Source: Melastoma dodecandrum
Taxonomy: Eukaryota; Streptophyta; Magnoliopsida; Myrtales; Melastomataceae
Length of the DNA: 64,000 bases
Direction of reading: 5' to 3'
Assembly (NCBI GenBank): GCA_029817715.1
Contig: JARUPY010000534.1
Span: 374,501 to 438,500 of the forward strand
A program made the position numbers and the translations under genes. The first letter of the stretch is position 1; every line of letters begins with the position of its first letter. The notes below the pieces were generated by a model, which saw only the letters and a list, made by a program, of their open reading frames with translations, was not told the DNA's origin and made no database searches. Below, piece after piece: positions 12,014 through 22,347 of the stretch.

Positions 12014-12061
12014 CACGTGTCAAAATTCCCCGCAATACGATAATCACGTGCCCAGCACGTG
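12014..12061 (+). promoter_or_regulatory. Three G-boxes upstream of PDIL5-1-like gene
   Basis: CACGTG occurs at 12014-12019, 12045-12050 and 12056-12061, that is 31 and 11 bp apart, about 100-145 bp before the PDIL5-1 start and about 165-210 bp after the vicilin stop. Plant bZIP factors, including ER-stress and ABA regulators, bind such cores. The regulatory role is inferred. Confidence 0.5.
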
Positions 12062-12610
12062 ACATGGGCTTCCGCCTTCCGGCCCGTGGGTCAATTGCGA
12101 AAATCGCAGATGCGTTTTGATCGGCCGTGGAATACCGACGAATCCGGACACGGCGACCATGACGAGGAATCCCGGTCTACTTCCGATCGCGGCGATCTGT
12201 TTCGTCCTGCTGTCGCGAGTCGTGGTGCCGGAGGTCATCACTCTGACGGAAGACACTTTCGATGACAAGGTAGCCGGAACCGTAACGGAAATGTTCGGAG
12301 ATTTTGTTTTGTTCCGGGATCGCGTAGTCTTTCTTGAAAAGGGATGATCGACATTTTTGTGTTCGTTTGTCTGTTTGGCTAGATTAAGGAGAAGGACATT
12401 GCGTGGTTTGTCAAGTTCTGTGTCCCTTGGTGTAAGCACTGGTGAGTTGTAGTGGGTAATCTGTGTTGACAGCGGGCGCCGACGATTAATTGCCCGTTGG
12501 TCGTGATTGTGTTGATTTTCTGTTATCATGGGTTTGGTAGTAAGAACTTGGGGACCTTATGGGAGGACCTGGGAAAGGACATGGAAGGTGAAGACGAAAT
12601 TGAGATTGGG

Positions 12611-12615
12611 GAAGT
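12611..12615 (+). repeat. Target site duplication, left copy (GAAGT)
   Basis: GAAGT directly precedes the TG of the 5' LTR and is repeated at 23629-23633. The sequence belongs to PDIL5-1 exon 3. Five bp is the usual duplication length for Ty3/Gypsy elements. Confidence 0.95.
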
Positions 12616-12831
12616 TGATAACTCTACGAAAGTAGAGTTAAACGATCACTTGTATGCTTTGATTTGAGCTAGTTCCGTAAGTTTAAGTGTTTAAACTTCT
12701 GGTTTTGAGCTGAATTGCGTTACCTCACGTTCGTTGTTGTTTGTGTAGGAAATTGGAATTGAGATGATGGATGACGGAGTGAGGAATGAAGAAATAAACC
12801 AAAGAAGAAAGGAGAGCTTCACAGAGACTTC

Positions 12832-12979
12832 CGCAGCTGCGGAGCATTTGGGCGCAGCTGCGAGCAAGGCGAAGAGCGTCATCACAGAGAGTCTCGCAGC
12901 TGCGAACGATTGTCTCGCAGCTGCGAGGAAGCAGAGACGAGTGGAGTTCGCAGCTGCGACCGATTATCTCGCAGCTGCG
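12832..12979 (+). repeat. CGCAGCTGCG palindrome array in 5' LTR (6 copies)
   Basis: Copies start at 12832, 12853, 12895, 12916, 12949 and 12970. They form three pairs, each with a 21-bp repeat distance (11-bp spacer); pair-to-pair gaps are 42 and 33 bp. The array ends about 50 bp before the TATA box, so it occupies the enhancer position of U3. Confidence 0.97.
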
Positions 12980-13031
12980 AGTAGAGGATCTTTTAGGATT
13001 TTATTTCCGGATTTTAGTCTTCCTACCCTAG

Positions 13032-13040
13032 TATAAATAG
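13032..13040 (+). promoter_or_regulatory. TATA box of 5' LTR promoter
   Basis: TATAAATAG, repeated in the 3' LTR at 22764-22772. Transcription would start about 30 bp downstream, marking the U3/R boundary near 13065. Confidence 0.75.
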
Positions 13041-13904
13041 ACTACAACTCAGGCTGGCTAGGGCAGGCTCTCTTTTTGGGGGTAGAAGGCTTGTGACAGG
13101 AGACTCTTGCCCCTGAAGAACTACAACCCCTTTTCCTTTTCCTTTGGTTTTTAGATTATGCGTTCTTTTACTCTTCTATTGTTTCGTAGTGTAGTGATGA
13201 ACTAATTTTCTTGTTCTAGGACGACGATGGAACCTCGTGTTCCTCGGCGATTGTTGAACCTCTTTTCAGTTATGAATTAAATTCTTGTTTGGTTGTTTAT
13301 TCGTTTCCTGTGCTTAATGCGTATCAGCAGCCTGATCAACTGTTGATATTGATTCGATCACCTAGGGAGACTCGAGAGGGTAGTCTAGGTTAGATCAGGA
13401 ACAGGATAGCTTAAGGAATCTTAGAGTCGAGAGACCGGGTTTTAGTGCGAGAGTAGAAATACCACGCACCTTAGGTAACCAAAATAGGGTTGAATCGTAA
13501 AGGGCCTTCACTAATTCCTTACCTAGACATAGAGTAGAGGATTTGATACACGAGGGTACGTTCCCGGATACCTGAGAGGGTTATGGGGAGAGTTTAGCAA
13601 CCTACGGTTAACGACCAGCAAAATTTAATAGTAACACAAAAGGGGGGATACGAGAGCATAGGACACGAGGGGAAATCGGTAGTCCTGGACTTTTAAGCCT
13701 ATTGATAAGTCGATTTAGTCTTTCGCTTAGTTTAACTTCGCATCGTGTGATTTCGTTTACTTGACCTCAAATCAGTTATAGAATTGACGTTAAACGATCT
13801 AATCGATACTGTTCTCTGTGGGTTCGACCCTTGCTTGCCCTTGCTATTTTAGTGTGTGCGAACGAGGTTTTATTTTTGTTGCGTAGACGACGCGCATCAA
13901 ATTT

Positions 13905-13922
13905 TGGCGCCGTTGCCGGGGA
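13905..13922 (+). other. Primer binding site complementary to tRNA-Asp 3' end
   Basis: TGGCGCCGTTGCCGGGGA begins five bases after the 5' LTR. It matches the complement of the 3' end of plant tRNA-Asp, the usual primer of Athila and related elements. Confidence 0.92.
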
Positions 13923-14015
13923 ACAGTCTTTCGATTTAGATTTCTTTTACCTGTATTTCGATAGCTGTTTGACGTTCAAGTTTTTTGTTTTTTTTTGTTT
14001 CTTTTTTTTCAGTTT

Positions 14016-17000
14016 ATGCTACGGAGTCAAGGAGCTGATTTGACTCCTTTGGATCCAGGGATCGAGCGCACCTTCCGGCAGCGACTAAGAGCACAGAGAT
14101 CAGCTATGGCCGACGAGGACAACCGACATCAGATCGACGGGAACCTGATCCCGAGAGCAGTGCATGGAGGGAGGCCGGATGTTGACAACAGACCGATGAT
14201 GGACTTCACATCGGCCAGAACTTACGCTCACCGGTCATGCATAGCGCCACCGCCCATCGCTGCTCGCGATTATGAGATCAAGACCTCGGTGATGCAGATG
14301 ATCCAGAATACAGTCCAGTTCAGAGGAACACCGATGGAGGATCCGCATGAGCATCTGAGCAAGTTCCTCAGTGTGTGCGACACTTTCAGGCAGAACGGAG
14401 TGTCCCAGGATGCAGTGCGGCTGAAGCTGTTCATCTTCTCTCTAAAGGACAAGGCCTGGGCGTGGTTCAACTCGCTCCCAGTGAACTCCATATCGACTTG
14501 GGCACAGATGGAGGAGGCCTTCTTGGATCAGTACTATCCTCCCTCGAAGATATCGCAGATGAGGAACGAGATCACCACCTTCCGTCAGGACAGTGATGAG
14601 ACTTTTGTGGAGGCATGGGAGCGATTCAAGAACCTGCTGATACAGTGCCCCTATCATGATCTGCCTGGATGGAGACAGCTAGAGGCATTCTACAATGGGC
14701 TCACGGACTCGTCCAGGAAGGACGTCAATCTGGCATCTGGAGGATCTTTCTTGAGGAAGTCCTACGTGGAGGGATTGGAGCTTTTGGAGACGATGAGGAA
14801 GACGTGTCTTCCGAATCAATATTCAGATCGTGCGAGCAGGAGAAAGCCGCAGGGTGTCTTTGAGTTGGATGCTTTAACTTCAATTCAGGCCCAGCTGACC
14901 GCGCTCACTAAGAAATTTGAGGAAGCGAACGTTAGTTCGGTTCAGAGCAACCAGCAAGGGTGCCAGATTTGCGGAGGACCGCATCTCACAGATCAGTGCA
15001 CTATGAGCATGGAGGAAGCCAACTTTGTTGGGAACCAGCAGCGCAACAACCCGTACTCGAACACTTACAACCCAGGGTGGAGGAATCACCCGAACTTCTC
15101 CTGGAGAGCACAGGCACCTCCTCCTGGTATGCCTAGACCACCAGCACCAGCACCGGCACCTCACAATCAGCAAGCTCAACCGGAAGCCTCGGAGAAGAAG
15201 CCGAGCCTCGAAGAGATGATGCTCAAGTACATGGCGAACCAAGACGCCTTGATGAAGAACCAGGCAGCATCGATTCGGAACCTGGAGAACCAGGTCAGCC
15301 AGCTGGCTCAGGCGGTGAATTCCAGAACTTATGGGACTCTCCCGAGCAATACAGAGACCAACCCGAGGGAGCAAGCTAAAGCCGTCACTCTGAGGAACGG
15401 CCGTTCACTGGAGGCAGAAGAATCCGAGGCCAAGAAAGAGAGCAAGGGCCCTAGTCCATCGGAGAAATCTGGTAAGGAACCACAAACTAGTCCGCTAACT
15501 TCTGATTTGAGCTTGCCGCAGGACAAAGGGAAGAAGGAGCTGGTGGAAGAAAGAAAGGAACACGAAGTTGACATCTCGAAGCTTCCCTTCCCACAGAGAG
15601 CGCGGAAACAAAACGACGACGCTCAGTTTCGTAAGTTTTTAGATGTTTTCAAGAAACTGCATATTAACATACCTTTCGCAGAGGCCTTGGAGCAGATGCC
15701 GAGCTACGTCAAGTTCATGAAGGACGTGCTCTCTAAGAAGCGGAAGCTGGGCGATTTCGAGACTGTGATGCTTACCGAGGAGTGCAGCGCCATCCTCCAG
15801 AAGAAGATGCCACCGAAGCTTAAGGACCCTGGTAGCTTCACGATCCCGTGCACTATTGGAACCGCCTTCTCAGGTAAGGCTCTTTGTGACCTTGGAGCAA
15901 GCATAAACCTGATGCCCTTTTCAGTTTATAAGGAGCTAGGTTTGGGGGAGGTAAGACCTACATCTGTGTCCCTTCAGTTAGCCGATAGATCTATCACATA
16001 CCCGAAAGGGATTATTGAGGATGTTCTTGTTAAAGTAGATAAGTTCATCTTTCCGGCTGATTTTCTGGTGTTAGATTTTGAGGAGGACAAGGAGATTCCT
16101 ATCATCCTTGGCCGTCCGTTTTTAGCCACAGGAAGGGCATTGATTGACGTACAGAAGGGAGAGTTGACCATCCGGGTCAACGATCAGGAAGTTACCTTCA
16201 ATGTCTATAAATCTGTTAAATGGCCTTCTGAGAATTCTGATTGCTTTCGGATGGACGTTGTTGATAGGTGCACCTCCAAATTCTCACCTCTCGGTGATGA
16301 AGAGCTCCTAGATGCTGAAGAGGATGAGATCGATTCCGATGTTGATACCCAGGAGGCTCTAGCGCTGTTCACAAGAAGGATTCAACAGTTCGATACGCTG
16401 GAGCGGCCATTGAACCCAATGCGACCGTCAATTGAGGAACCTCCCACCTTAGAGCTTAAGCAACTCCCGGACCATCTCAGGTATGCATATCTCGGACCAT
16501 CAAACACTTTACCTGTGATTATTTCGGCTAGTCTTACAGGAGAGGAGGAGGAGAAATTGCTGAAAATCCTCAAGGCGCACAAGAGAGCATTGGGATGGAC
16601 CATAGCGGATATTCGAGGAATCAGTCCGTCAGTGTGCATGCACAAGATTCTGCTTGAGGACAATCATAAGGTTTCGGTCGAGGCTCAGAGGCGGCTAAAC
16701 CCGAACATGAAGGAAGTGGTGAAGAAGGAGATCATCAAGTGGCTAGACGCAGGTATTATCTATCCTATCTCTGACAGTTCCTGGGTTAGCCCTGTGCAGT
16801 GCGTCCCGAAGAAAGGAGGGATGACGGTGGTCAAGAACGAGAAGAACGAGCTGATTCCGACTCGTACGGTGACCGGGTGGAGAGTTTGCATGGACTACCG
16901 CAAACTAAACAAAGCCACCAGGAAAGACCATTTCCCTCTTCCCTTCATAGATCAGATGCTTGACCGATTGGCAGGTAAGGACTTCTATTGTTTCTTGGAC

Positions 17001-19346
17001 GGGTACTCCGGGTACAATCAAATTTTGATTGCACCGGAGGACCAAGAAAAGACTACATTCACCTGCCCGTACGGTACCTTTGCTTTTCGTCGCATGCCGT
17101 TTGGATTGTGTAATGCGCCTGCTACTTTTCAACGATGCATGATGGCCATATTCTCTGATATGATTGAACATGGTCTAGAGGTCTTCATGGATGACTTTTC
17201 TGTTTTTGGTGCATCGTACGCGGATTGCTTGTCGAACCTCACTAAGGTTCTCAAACGTTGTGAAGACACTAACTTGATCCTGAACTGGGAGAAATGCCAG
17301 TTTATGGTTCGTGATGGCATTGTTCTAGGTCACCGGATATCCAGCAAGGGCATCGAGGTGGACAGGGCAAAGATTGAGACAATTGAGAAGCTACCCCCAC
17401 CGTTGTCTGTAAAAGGGATACGGAGCTTCCTCGGACATGCTGGATTCTACCGAAGGTTTATCAAGGACTTTTCCAAGATCACTAAGCCATTGTGCAATCT
17501 ATTGGAGAAGGACGTTCCCTTTGTGTTCGATGCTGAGTGCCTTTCGGCCTTCACCGAACTCAAGAAGAGGTTAGTTTCTGCACCCATAGTCGTAGCACCT
17601 GATTGGAGTTTGCCCTTCGAATTGATGTGCGATGCTAGTGACTATGCGGTAGGAGCTGCATTAGGCCAGAGGGTAGATAGAATTTTTCTGGTGATATACT
17701 ACGCCAGCAGGACCTTAGATGACGCCCAGGTAAATTACACCACGACTGAAAAAGAACTGTTAGCCGTAGTGTTTGCCTTCGACAAGTTTCGCAGTTATCT
17801 AGTGGGGTCTAAGATAGTAGTGTTCACGGATCACTCAGCAATCAAGTACTTGATTGAGAAAAAGGACGCCAAGCCTAGGTTGATTCGTTGGGTCCTTCTA
17901 TTACAAGAATTTGATTTAGAGATCCGCGACAGGAAAGGAACTGAAAATCAGATAGCAGACCATTTGTCTAGGTTAGAAAACAACAAGGTATTTCAAGACA
18001 AGGTTTGCATAAATGACTCCTTTCCTGATGAGTATTTACTGTCTGCTGATGTGAACGTGCCATGGTATGCTGATATTGTGAATTTTATTGTATCGGAGTT
18101 CATCCCCGCGGATTTTGATGCACAAAAGCGGAAAAGATTTCTACATGACGTTCGTCAATATTTTTGGGACGAACCGTTTCTGTTTAAAAAGTGTGCAGAT
18201 CAGGTCATCAGGAGGTGTGTGCCGGAATCTGAAGTCCAGGACATCTTAACCCACTGCCCCGCATCCCCTTATGGAGGACACTTCGGAGGAGACCGAACGG
18301 CTGCAAAAGTCCTCCAATCAGGTTTTTACTGGCCTACTATTTTTAAGGATGCTTACCAATTTGTTCGTCACTGTGATAGGTGTCAAAGAACGGGGAACAT
18401 ATCCCGAAGAAACGAAATGCCCCTGCAAAACATTCTCGAGGTTGAACTCTTCGACGTCTGGGGCATCGACTTCATGGGTCCCTTCATCCCATCAAACGGT
18501 AACAAGTATATTCTCGTTGCAGTGGACTATGTTTCGAAATGGGTGGAAGCAATTGCTTCCCCCACTAATGAGGCTAAAGTGGTTGTCAAGTTTGTGCAGA
18601 GACAGATCTTTACCAGGTTCGGAGTTCCACGTGCGATCATCAGCGATGAAGGTACACACTTCATCAATCGTCAATTTAATGCACTCTTGAGCAAATATGG
18701 CGTGAAGCACAAGGTGGCCACGGCGTATCACCCACAGACAAGCGGACAAGCAGAAGTGTCGAACCGGGAAGTGAAGCGTATCCTTGAGAAAACGGTGAGT
18801 ACCACACGCAAGGATTGGTCTTTAAAACTTGACGATGCTTTGTGGGCGTACAGGACAGCATACAAGACGCCGATTGGGATGTCTCCATATCGACTCGTTT
18901 TTGGAAAGGCTTGTCACCTACCAGTGGAGCTCGAGCACAAGGCTTACTGGGCACTGAAGCACCTCAACTTCGACGAAACTCGATCAGGTGAGGCTCGCCT
19001 TCTGCAGATGAACGAGTTGGAGGAACTTCGTCATCAAGCATACGAGAATGCAAAGCTCTACAAGGAAAAGACAAAGAAATGGCACGACAGCCGCATCCTC
19101 AATAGGACGTTTGTGCCAGGTGAGTATGTACTCCTTTTCAACTCACGTTTGCGTTTGTTCCCAGGGAAGCTGAAGTCGCGATGGTCCGGACCGTTCAAAG
19201 TCGTAAAAGTATTCCCTCATGGCGCCGTAGAGCTGCAATCAAATGATTCCGGGTCCACGTTCAAAGTCAACGGCCAGCGCCTAAAGCACTACCATGGAGA
19301 GCCGTTTGAGCGCGGAACCACCTCCACGCAACTTCAAGACGCGTAA
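14016..19346 (+). CDS. Athila gag-pol polyprotein (Gag, protease, RT, RNase H, integrase)
   Basis: One uninterrupted frame of about 1,776 residues makes the capsid and replication enzymes of the element. Gag occupies about residues 90-450 and has a knuckle-like CQIC..H..C motif (about 316-328). Protease has the DLGAS active site (Asp625). RT carries FMDD at residues 1057-1060 in place of the commoner YxDD, as is seen in this lineage. RNase H follows, with the [10 protein letters not shown] segment. Integrase has an HHCC zinc-binding region and the catalytic triad Asp1485, Asp1544, Glu1580, the last two separated by 35 residues. There is no chromodomain. ATG 14016 is the first in frame; a second ATG at 14106 is also possible. 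No stop or frameshift is visible, so the enzymes may be functional. Confidence 0.95.
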   Translation: MLRSQGADLTPLDPGIERTFRQRLRAQRSAMADEDNRHQIDGNLIPRAVHGGRPDVDNRPMMDFTSARTYAHRSCIAPPPIAARDYEIKTSVMQMIQNTVQFRGTPMEDPHEHLSKFLSVCDTFRQNGVSQDAVRLKLFIFSLKDKAWAWFNSLPVNSISTWAQMEEAFLDQYYPPSKISQMRNEITTFRQDSDETFVEAWERFKNLLIQCPYHDLPGWRQLEAFYNGLTDSSRKDVNLASGGSFLRKSYVEGLELLETMRKTCLPNQYSDRASRRKPQGVFELDALTSIQAQLTALTKKFEEANVSSVQSNQQGCQICGGPHLTDQCTMSMEEANFVGNQQRNNPYSNTYNPGWRNHPNFSWRAQAPPPGMPRPPAPAPAPHNQQAQPEASEKKPSLEEMMLKYMANQDALMKNQAASIRNLENQVSQLAQAVNSRTYGTLPSNTETNPREQAKAVTLRNGRSLEAEESEAKKESKGPSPSEKSGKEPQTSPLTSDLSLPQDKGKKELVEERKEHEVDISKLPFPQRARKQNDDAQFRKFLDVFKKLHINIPFAEALEQMPSYVKFMKDVLSKKRKLGDFETVMLTEECSAILQKKMPPKLKDPGSFTIPCTIGTAFSGKALCDLGASINLMPFSVYKELGLGEVRPTSVSLQLADRSITYPKGIIEDVLVKVDKFIFPADFLVLDFEEDKEIPIILGRPFLATGRALIDVQKGELTIRVNDQEVTFNVYKSVKWPSENSDCFRMDVVDRCTSKFSPLGDEELLDAEEDEIDSDVDTQEALALFTRRIQQFDTLERPLNPMRPSIEEPPTLELKQLPDHLRYAYLGPSNTLPVIISASLTGEEEEKLLKILKAHKRALGWTIADIRGISPSVCMHKILLEDNHKVSVEAQRRLNPNMKEVVKKEIIKWLDAGIIYPISDSSWVSPVQCVPKKGGMTVVKNEKNELIPTRTVTGWRVCMDYRKLNKATRKDHFPLPFIDQMLDRLAGKDFYCFLDGYSGYNQILIAPEDQEKTTFTCPYGTFAFRRMPFGLCNAPATFQRCMMAIFSDMIEHGLEVFMDDFSVFGASYADCLSNLTKVLKRCEDTNLILNWEKCQFMVRDGIVLGHRISSKGIEVDRAKIETIEKLPPPLSVKGIRSFLGHAGFYRRFIKDFSKITKPLCNLLEKDVPFVFDAECLSAFTELKKRLVSAPIVVAPDWSLPFELMCDASDYAVGAALGQRVDRIFLVIYYASRTLDDAQVNYTTTEKELLAVVFAFDKFRSYLVGSKIVVFTDHSAIKYLIEKKDAKPRLIRWVLLLQEFDLEIRDRKGTENQIADHLSRLENNKVFQDKVCINDSFPDEYLLSADVNVPWYADIVNFIVSEFIPADFDAQKRKRFLHDVRQYFWDEPFLFKKCADQVIRRCVPESEVQDILTHCPASPYGGHFGGDRTAAKVLQSGFYWPTIFKDAYQFVRHCDRCQRTGNISRRNEMPLQNILEVELFDVWGIDFMGPFIPSNGNKYILVAVDYVSKWVEAIASPTNEAKVVVKFVQRQIFTRFGVPRAIISDEGTHFINRQFNALLSKYGVKHKVATAYHPQTSGQAEVSNREVKRILEKTVSTTRKDWSLKLDDALWAYRTAYKTPIGMSPYRLVFGKACHLPVELEHKAYWALKHLNFDETRSGEARLLQMNELEELRHQAYENAKLYKEKTKKWHDSRILNRTFVPGEYVLLFNSRLRLFPGKLKSRWSGPFKVVKVFPHGAVELQSNDSGSTFKVNGQRLKHYHGEPFERGTTSTQLQDA

Positions 19347-20013
19347 CTCCTGCACAGTCGAGCCATCGACTCTAAACCAGGGCGCTTCTTGGGAGGCAAC
19401 CCAAGTCATTTCATTTTATTCCTGATAATTAGTTATTTTTAATCGTTTATTTGTTTTGTTAGTAGATCAAGAAGCATGTCCATAAAAAAGACGGAGAAAC
19501 GAAGGCAGTAAGATTCGCAGCTGCGAGAACATCTCTCGCAGCTGCGGAAGGCGTATACACAGTCGACCCTCAGAGAGTCTCGCAGCTGCGAAGGAAATTC
19601 TCGCAGCTGCGAGAGACGTGTAACCTGCGATCCTCAGAGAGTCTCGCAGCTGCGACCGATTATCTCGCAGCTGCGAGAGGACGAAATTTCAGACTAATTA
19701 AAAGGGGGCGAACTAAAACCCTAATTCATTTTCTCCATTCTCTCAGGGCGCAGCTGCGACGTACTCCCCCTCTCCAGGCGACGGCTACACCCCCCAACTC
19801 GCCGGCTACTCCCGCGTCAATCTCCGACGTCCTCCTCCTCCCTTGTGCGTCCATCCACCGCAGATCTGCTCTCCGGTGCCACACTCTCCCGCAGCGGCCA
19901 CAATCAGGAAAGTTCCTCATCCCTTAGTGCTATCGGTGATTTGCGTGCGGCTAGGTCGTGGTTCCCCCGGTGATTCATTAGTTGCCTTAGCTCTTAGAAT
20001 AGCGCAGTTAGCA
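19347..20013 (+). other. Athila pol-ORF3 spacer with palindrome array
   Basis: Non-coding apart from an open frame leading into the third ORF. It holds seven CGCAGCTGCG copies and, at about 19710-19745, an AAACCCTAA-like stretch followed by a pyrimidine-rich tract ending TCTCTCAG, which would suit either a start region or a splice acceptor for a subgenomic RNA. That use is inference. Confidence 0.5.
19516..19758 (+). repeat. CGCAGCTGCG palindrome array, internal (7 copies)
   Basis: Copies start at 19516, 19537, 19581, 19602, 19645, 19666 and 19749. The first six form three pairs, each 21 bp apart, with pairs 43-44 bp from one another; the last is single. The spacer ACCGATTATCT at 19655-19665 is the same as in the LTR pair at 12949-12979, so the arrays share ancestry. 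Confidence 0.97.
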
Positions 20014-21096
20014 ATGGCACCCAAGCAACGCACTACGACCGATGCCTCTAGTTCTAGGAAAAGGAGAGGGAAAGAAACGGCAGGGAGGGATAAGGCCGTT
20101 GTGAATGAATCATCGGCGGCGTACCAGCGATCCATGAAAAGACCGCTGATCGCTGAGCGGGTATTCGATACCACGCATCCCGGTTTGGTTGAATACCGGG
20201 CGCGTTTAGAACGTCTGGGGTGGCTTCGTTTTAGTACAGCGATAAAACGGGGCGTTGTCCCGGTAGTTAGGGAATTCTATGCAAACGTGCATACCCTGGA
20301 TAGGGATAGGCAGAGTATTCGAGTTCGGGACAAGGAGGTTAAGTTTGGTGCATCAGTGATTTCCACATTTTATGGCCTCCCTGTTTACAATACTGACGCA
20401 TATTTCGATTATCTAAATAATCGTTTTGATAGTAACGCAGTTATTGCGAGAATTGCTAAGCCAGGATCCCAATGGAAATTGACAAGAAGCCGGGATCCCC
20501 TCCGACTCCACGGCAGTGCTCTGACCACCGAGGCGCGCATGTGGGCGTTATTTGTCACCTCCCGGCTCATGCCCAGCAAGAACACGAGCGAGATCACTCG
20601 AGATCGGGCGGCGCTCATCTATTGCCTCATGGAAGAGATGCCGATCGACGTCGGCAAAGTGATCAACTGGATGATCCATCGCTGCCTCGACGACGCACGA
20701 GGTTTGTGGTTTCCTTGCCTCATTTCTGACCTGTGTGTCAAGGCTGGTGTGCATTTTGACAGGACAGAGGAGCTGTGCTCCCCGGGACAGCCTTTGGACC
20801 ATCAGTCACTGGACAAGATCAGCGCACGGGAGCACGGCTCCCCTTCTAGCTCTCGACCTAGTCAAGCCCCTGCACGCGCCCTGCCTTCCGAGCAAGAACG
20901 GTGGACGCAGATGCAGAACTTTATGCAGAGCACGAGGGACGCTCAGCAGCAGAACCGCGCCTTTCAGCAGTACACGATGGATTTCATCCGCCACCAGATG
21001 GAGTTAAACCATCAGGCTGCCACCTCCTTCTTCCGCAGCCGATGTACCACCCACCGGGTTGGGATCAACCGATGGGATGGAGGGACGCCGCGCTAG
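20014..21096 (+). CDS. Athila third ORF (env-position / putative plant transposon protein)
   Basis: About 360 residues in the position where Athila elements carry an env-like frame. It starts MAPKQRT and has a basic N-terminus (SSRKRRGKE). The middle part (REFYANVHTL, FGASVISTFYGLP) resembles the domain described as putative plant transposon protein. I see no clear membrane segment, so an envelope function is not supported by sequence. Near 21030-21040 the reading appears to slip: the present frame stops at 21096 after an unlikely tail, while the next frame continues with an acidic Glu/Asp-rich end to 21161. A frame shift is therefore likely. The open frame extends upstream to 19843 without ATG. 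Confidence 0.7.
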   Translation: MAPKQRTTTDASSSRKRRGKETAGRDKAVVNESSAAYQRSMKRPLIAERVFDTTHPGLVEYRARLERLGWLRFSTAIKRGVVPVVREFYANVHTLDRDRQSIRVRDKEVKFGASVISTFYGLPVYNTDAYFDYLNNRFDSNAVIARIAKPGSQWKLTRSRDPLRLHGSALTTEARMWALFVTSRLMPSKNTSEITRDRAALIYCLMEEMPIDVGKVINWMIHRCLDDARGLWFPCLISDLCVKAGVHFDRTEELCSPGQPLDHQSLDKISAREHGSPSSSRPSQAPARALPSEQERWTQMQNFMQSTRDAQQQNRAFQQYTMDFIRHQMELNHQAATSFFRSRCTTHRVGINRWDGGTPR

Positions 21097-21288
21097 ACAC
21101 TGCAGAGATGAGCCCGGAGGGTGAGGAGGACGATGAGGACATGGACTCCGTCTCCGAGTGATTTGCCATCCAGAGGACGATCCTGAGTCCGGCGGCCAGG
21201 TGTCAGGTTGTATCTCTCCTTGCTTTCGTTTCCGTTAGTTTTCCTGTGTTACTGGAGATATAGTCTGCCCCGAGGTCGTGTCAGAGCT

Positions 21289-21304
21289 TAGGTTTGGGGG
21301 TGTG
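21289..21304 (+). other. Second polypurine-tract-like copy
   Basis: TAGGTTTGGGGGTGTG, identical to the 16 bases at 22334-22349 spanning the 3' LTR start, but 1,045 bp upstream. Confidence 0.7.
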
Positions 21305-22333
21305 CTGGCCGTGCTTTTTGCTATAACTGTTTTCGTTGCTTGCTTTGTTTTTGAGTCATTCTGCTTATTTAAAAAAAAAAAGAAAAAAAAAAAGAAAAAA
21401 AAAGAGGTTTTAATTGTCTTTGAGTCGATGCCCCCTAGTTAAACCTTAGGATTTCGGATAGAAGAGTCGAACTCTAGGAGGTTAATTAAGGGTCACACCT
21501 TTAAGGCAGAGAAGGATTAGTTCTAGCTAGCATGCCTGATTTTCTCGAAAAGAATAACTTAAGTCGTCCCTGATAGGAAGCTAACTAAGCAGCGTCAGCC
21601 CTACGGTCTATTTGAAAGCATAGTCATTAAGGAAAAGTATAGGCACTCAACCTAACTTTGAAAACGAAGTTCAAACTAGAATGTGAAAAAAGAGAAGAAA
21701 TAAATAAAAAGAAAAAAAAAACGGTTGCCAAGGCTCTGAGCACTGCTATTCAAGCTAGAAAGGAGTAAAAAGAAAAAAAAAAGGAAAAAAAAATATATCA
21801 TTTTTGAGCTTGAATATGTGCTTGTGGTGTTAGTCTTTCTTGCGGCTCGAGTTCTCGTCCGAGGGGTGCTTTATCACCTAGTGCCTTGGTCCAACTGGAC
21901 CGGGAGTCACTGACTGAGAACTCGTTACACGAGCGTTTGCGGGAATTGACGAGCATTTAGAGTCGTGTAACTGAAATGAAAAGAAAAAGAAAATCGGATG
22001 AAAAGAAATGCCTTGAATTAGTTGAGAAGGTAGGGAGAGTTGATCTAGAAAAGTACTTGATGGCTATGAATGATTTGAAACTGTGGGGTTGACAACGCAA
22101 GGTGTGCTAATTGAGGGGACCTGTTTTGTAAGTGCTAAAAACTGTGCCTTCTAGCCATGAGCGAAGTCGGACTCTAAAGTGGTGTGCGAGTTTAACTGAG
22201 AGTCATTAACGATGATTCGAGTTCGGAAGAATTGGGTGAGACTGGGGGTATCTGTCGTGATGTGTTGTTTCGTTTTTGCTTGGTTAAATGTTCATTTTGT
22301 TTTTTTTGGTTTTGCTCGAGGACTAGCAAAAGA

Positions 22334-22347
22334 TAGGTTTGGGGGTG
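22334..22347 (+). other. Polypurine tract of the Athila element
   Basis: The TAGGTTTGGGGGTG sequence immediately precedes the 3' LTR (TGATAACTC at 22348) and would prime plus-strand DNA synthesis. Confidence 0.85.

Larger units (their letters stand above)
12616..13899 (+). repeat. 5' LTR of the Athila element
   Basis: 1,284 bp, starting TGATAACTC and ending GCGCATCA. It contains six CGCAGCTGCG palindromes (12832-12979) and a TATA box (13032-13040). It is almost identical to 22348-23628; the differences fall before about 13130. Confidence 0.96.
21097..22347 (+). other. Athila 3' non-coding region with polypurine tracts
   Basis: No coding frame is supported. It contains A-rich runs (about 21370-21405 and 21710-21790), an internal copy of the polypurine-tract sequence at 21289-21304, and the final polypurine tract abutting the 3' LTR. 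Confidence 0.7.

Noticed and set aside
12832..12979. CRISPR-like array in the LTR
   Set aside because: Repeats are only 10 bp with 11-bp spacers, palindromic, inside a plant retrotransposon; not a CRISPR array.
15025..15219. Separate small genes within gag
   Set aside because: These frames overlap the intact gag-pol frame and have no independent support.
20014..21096. Calling the third Athila ORF a true envelope glycoprotein
   Set aside because: No convincing signal peptide or membrane helix is visible; only its position is env-like.
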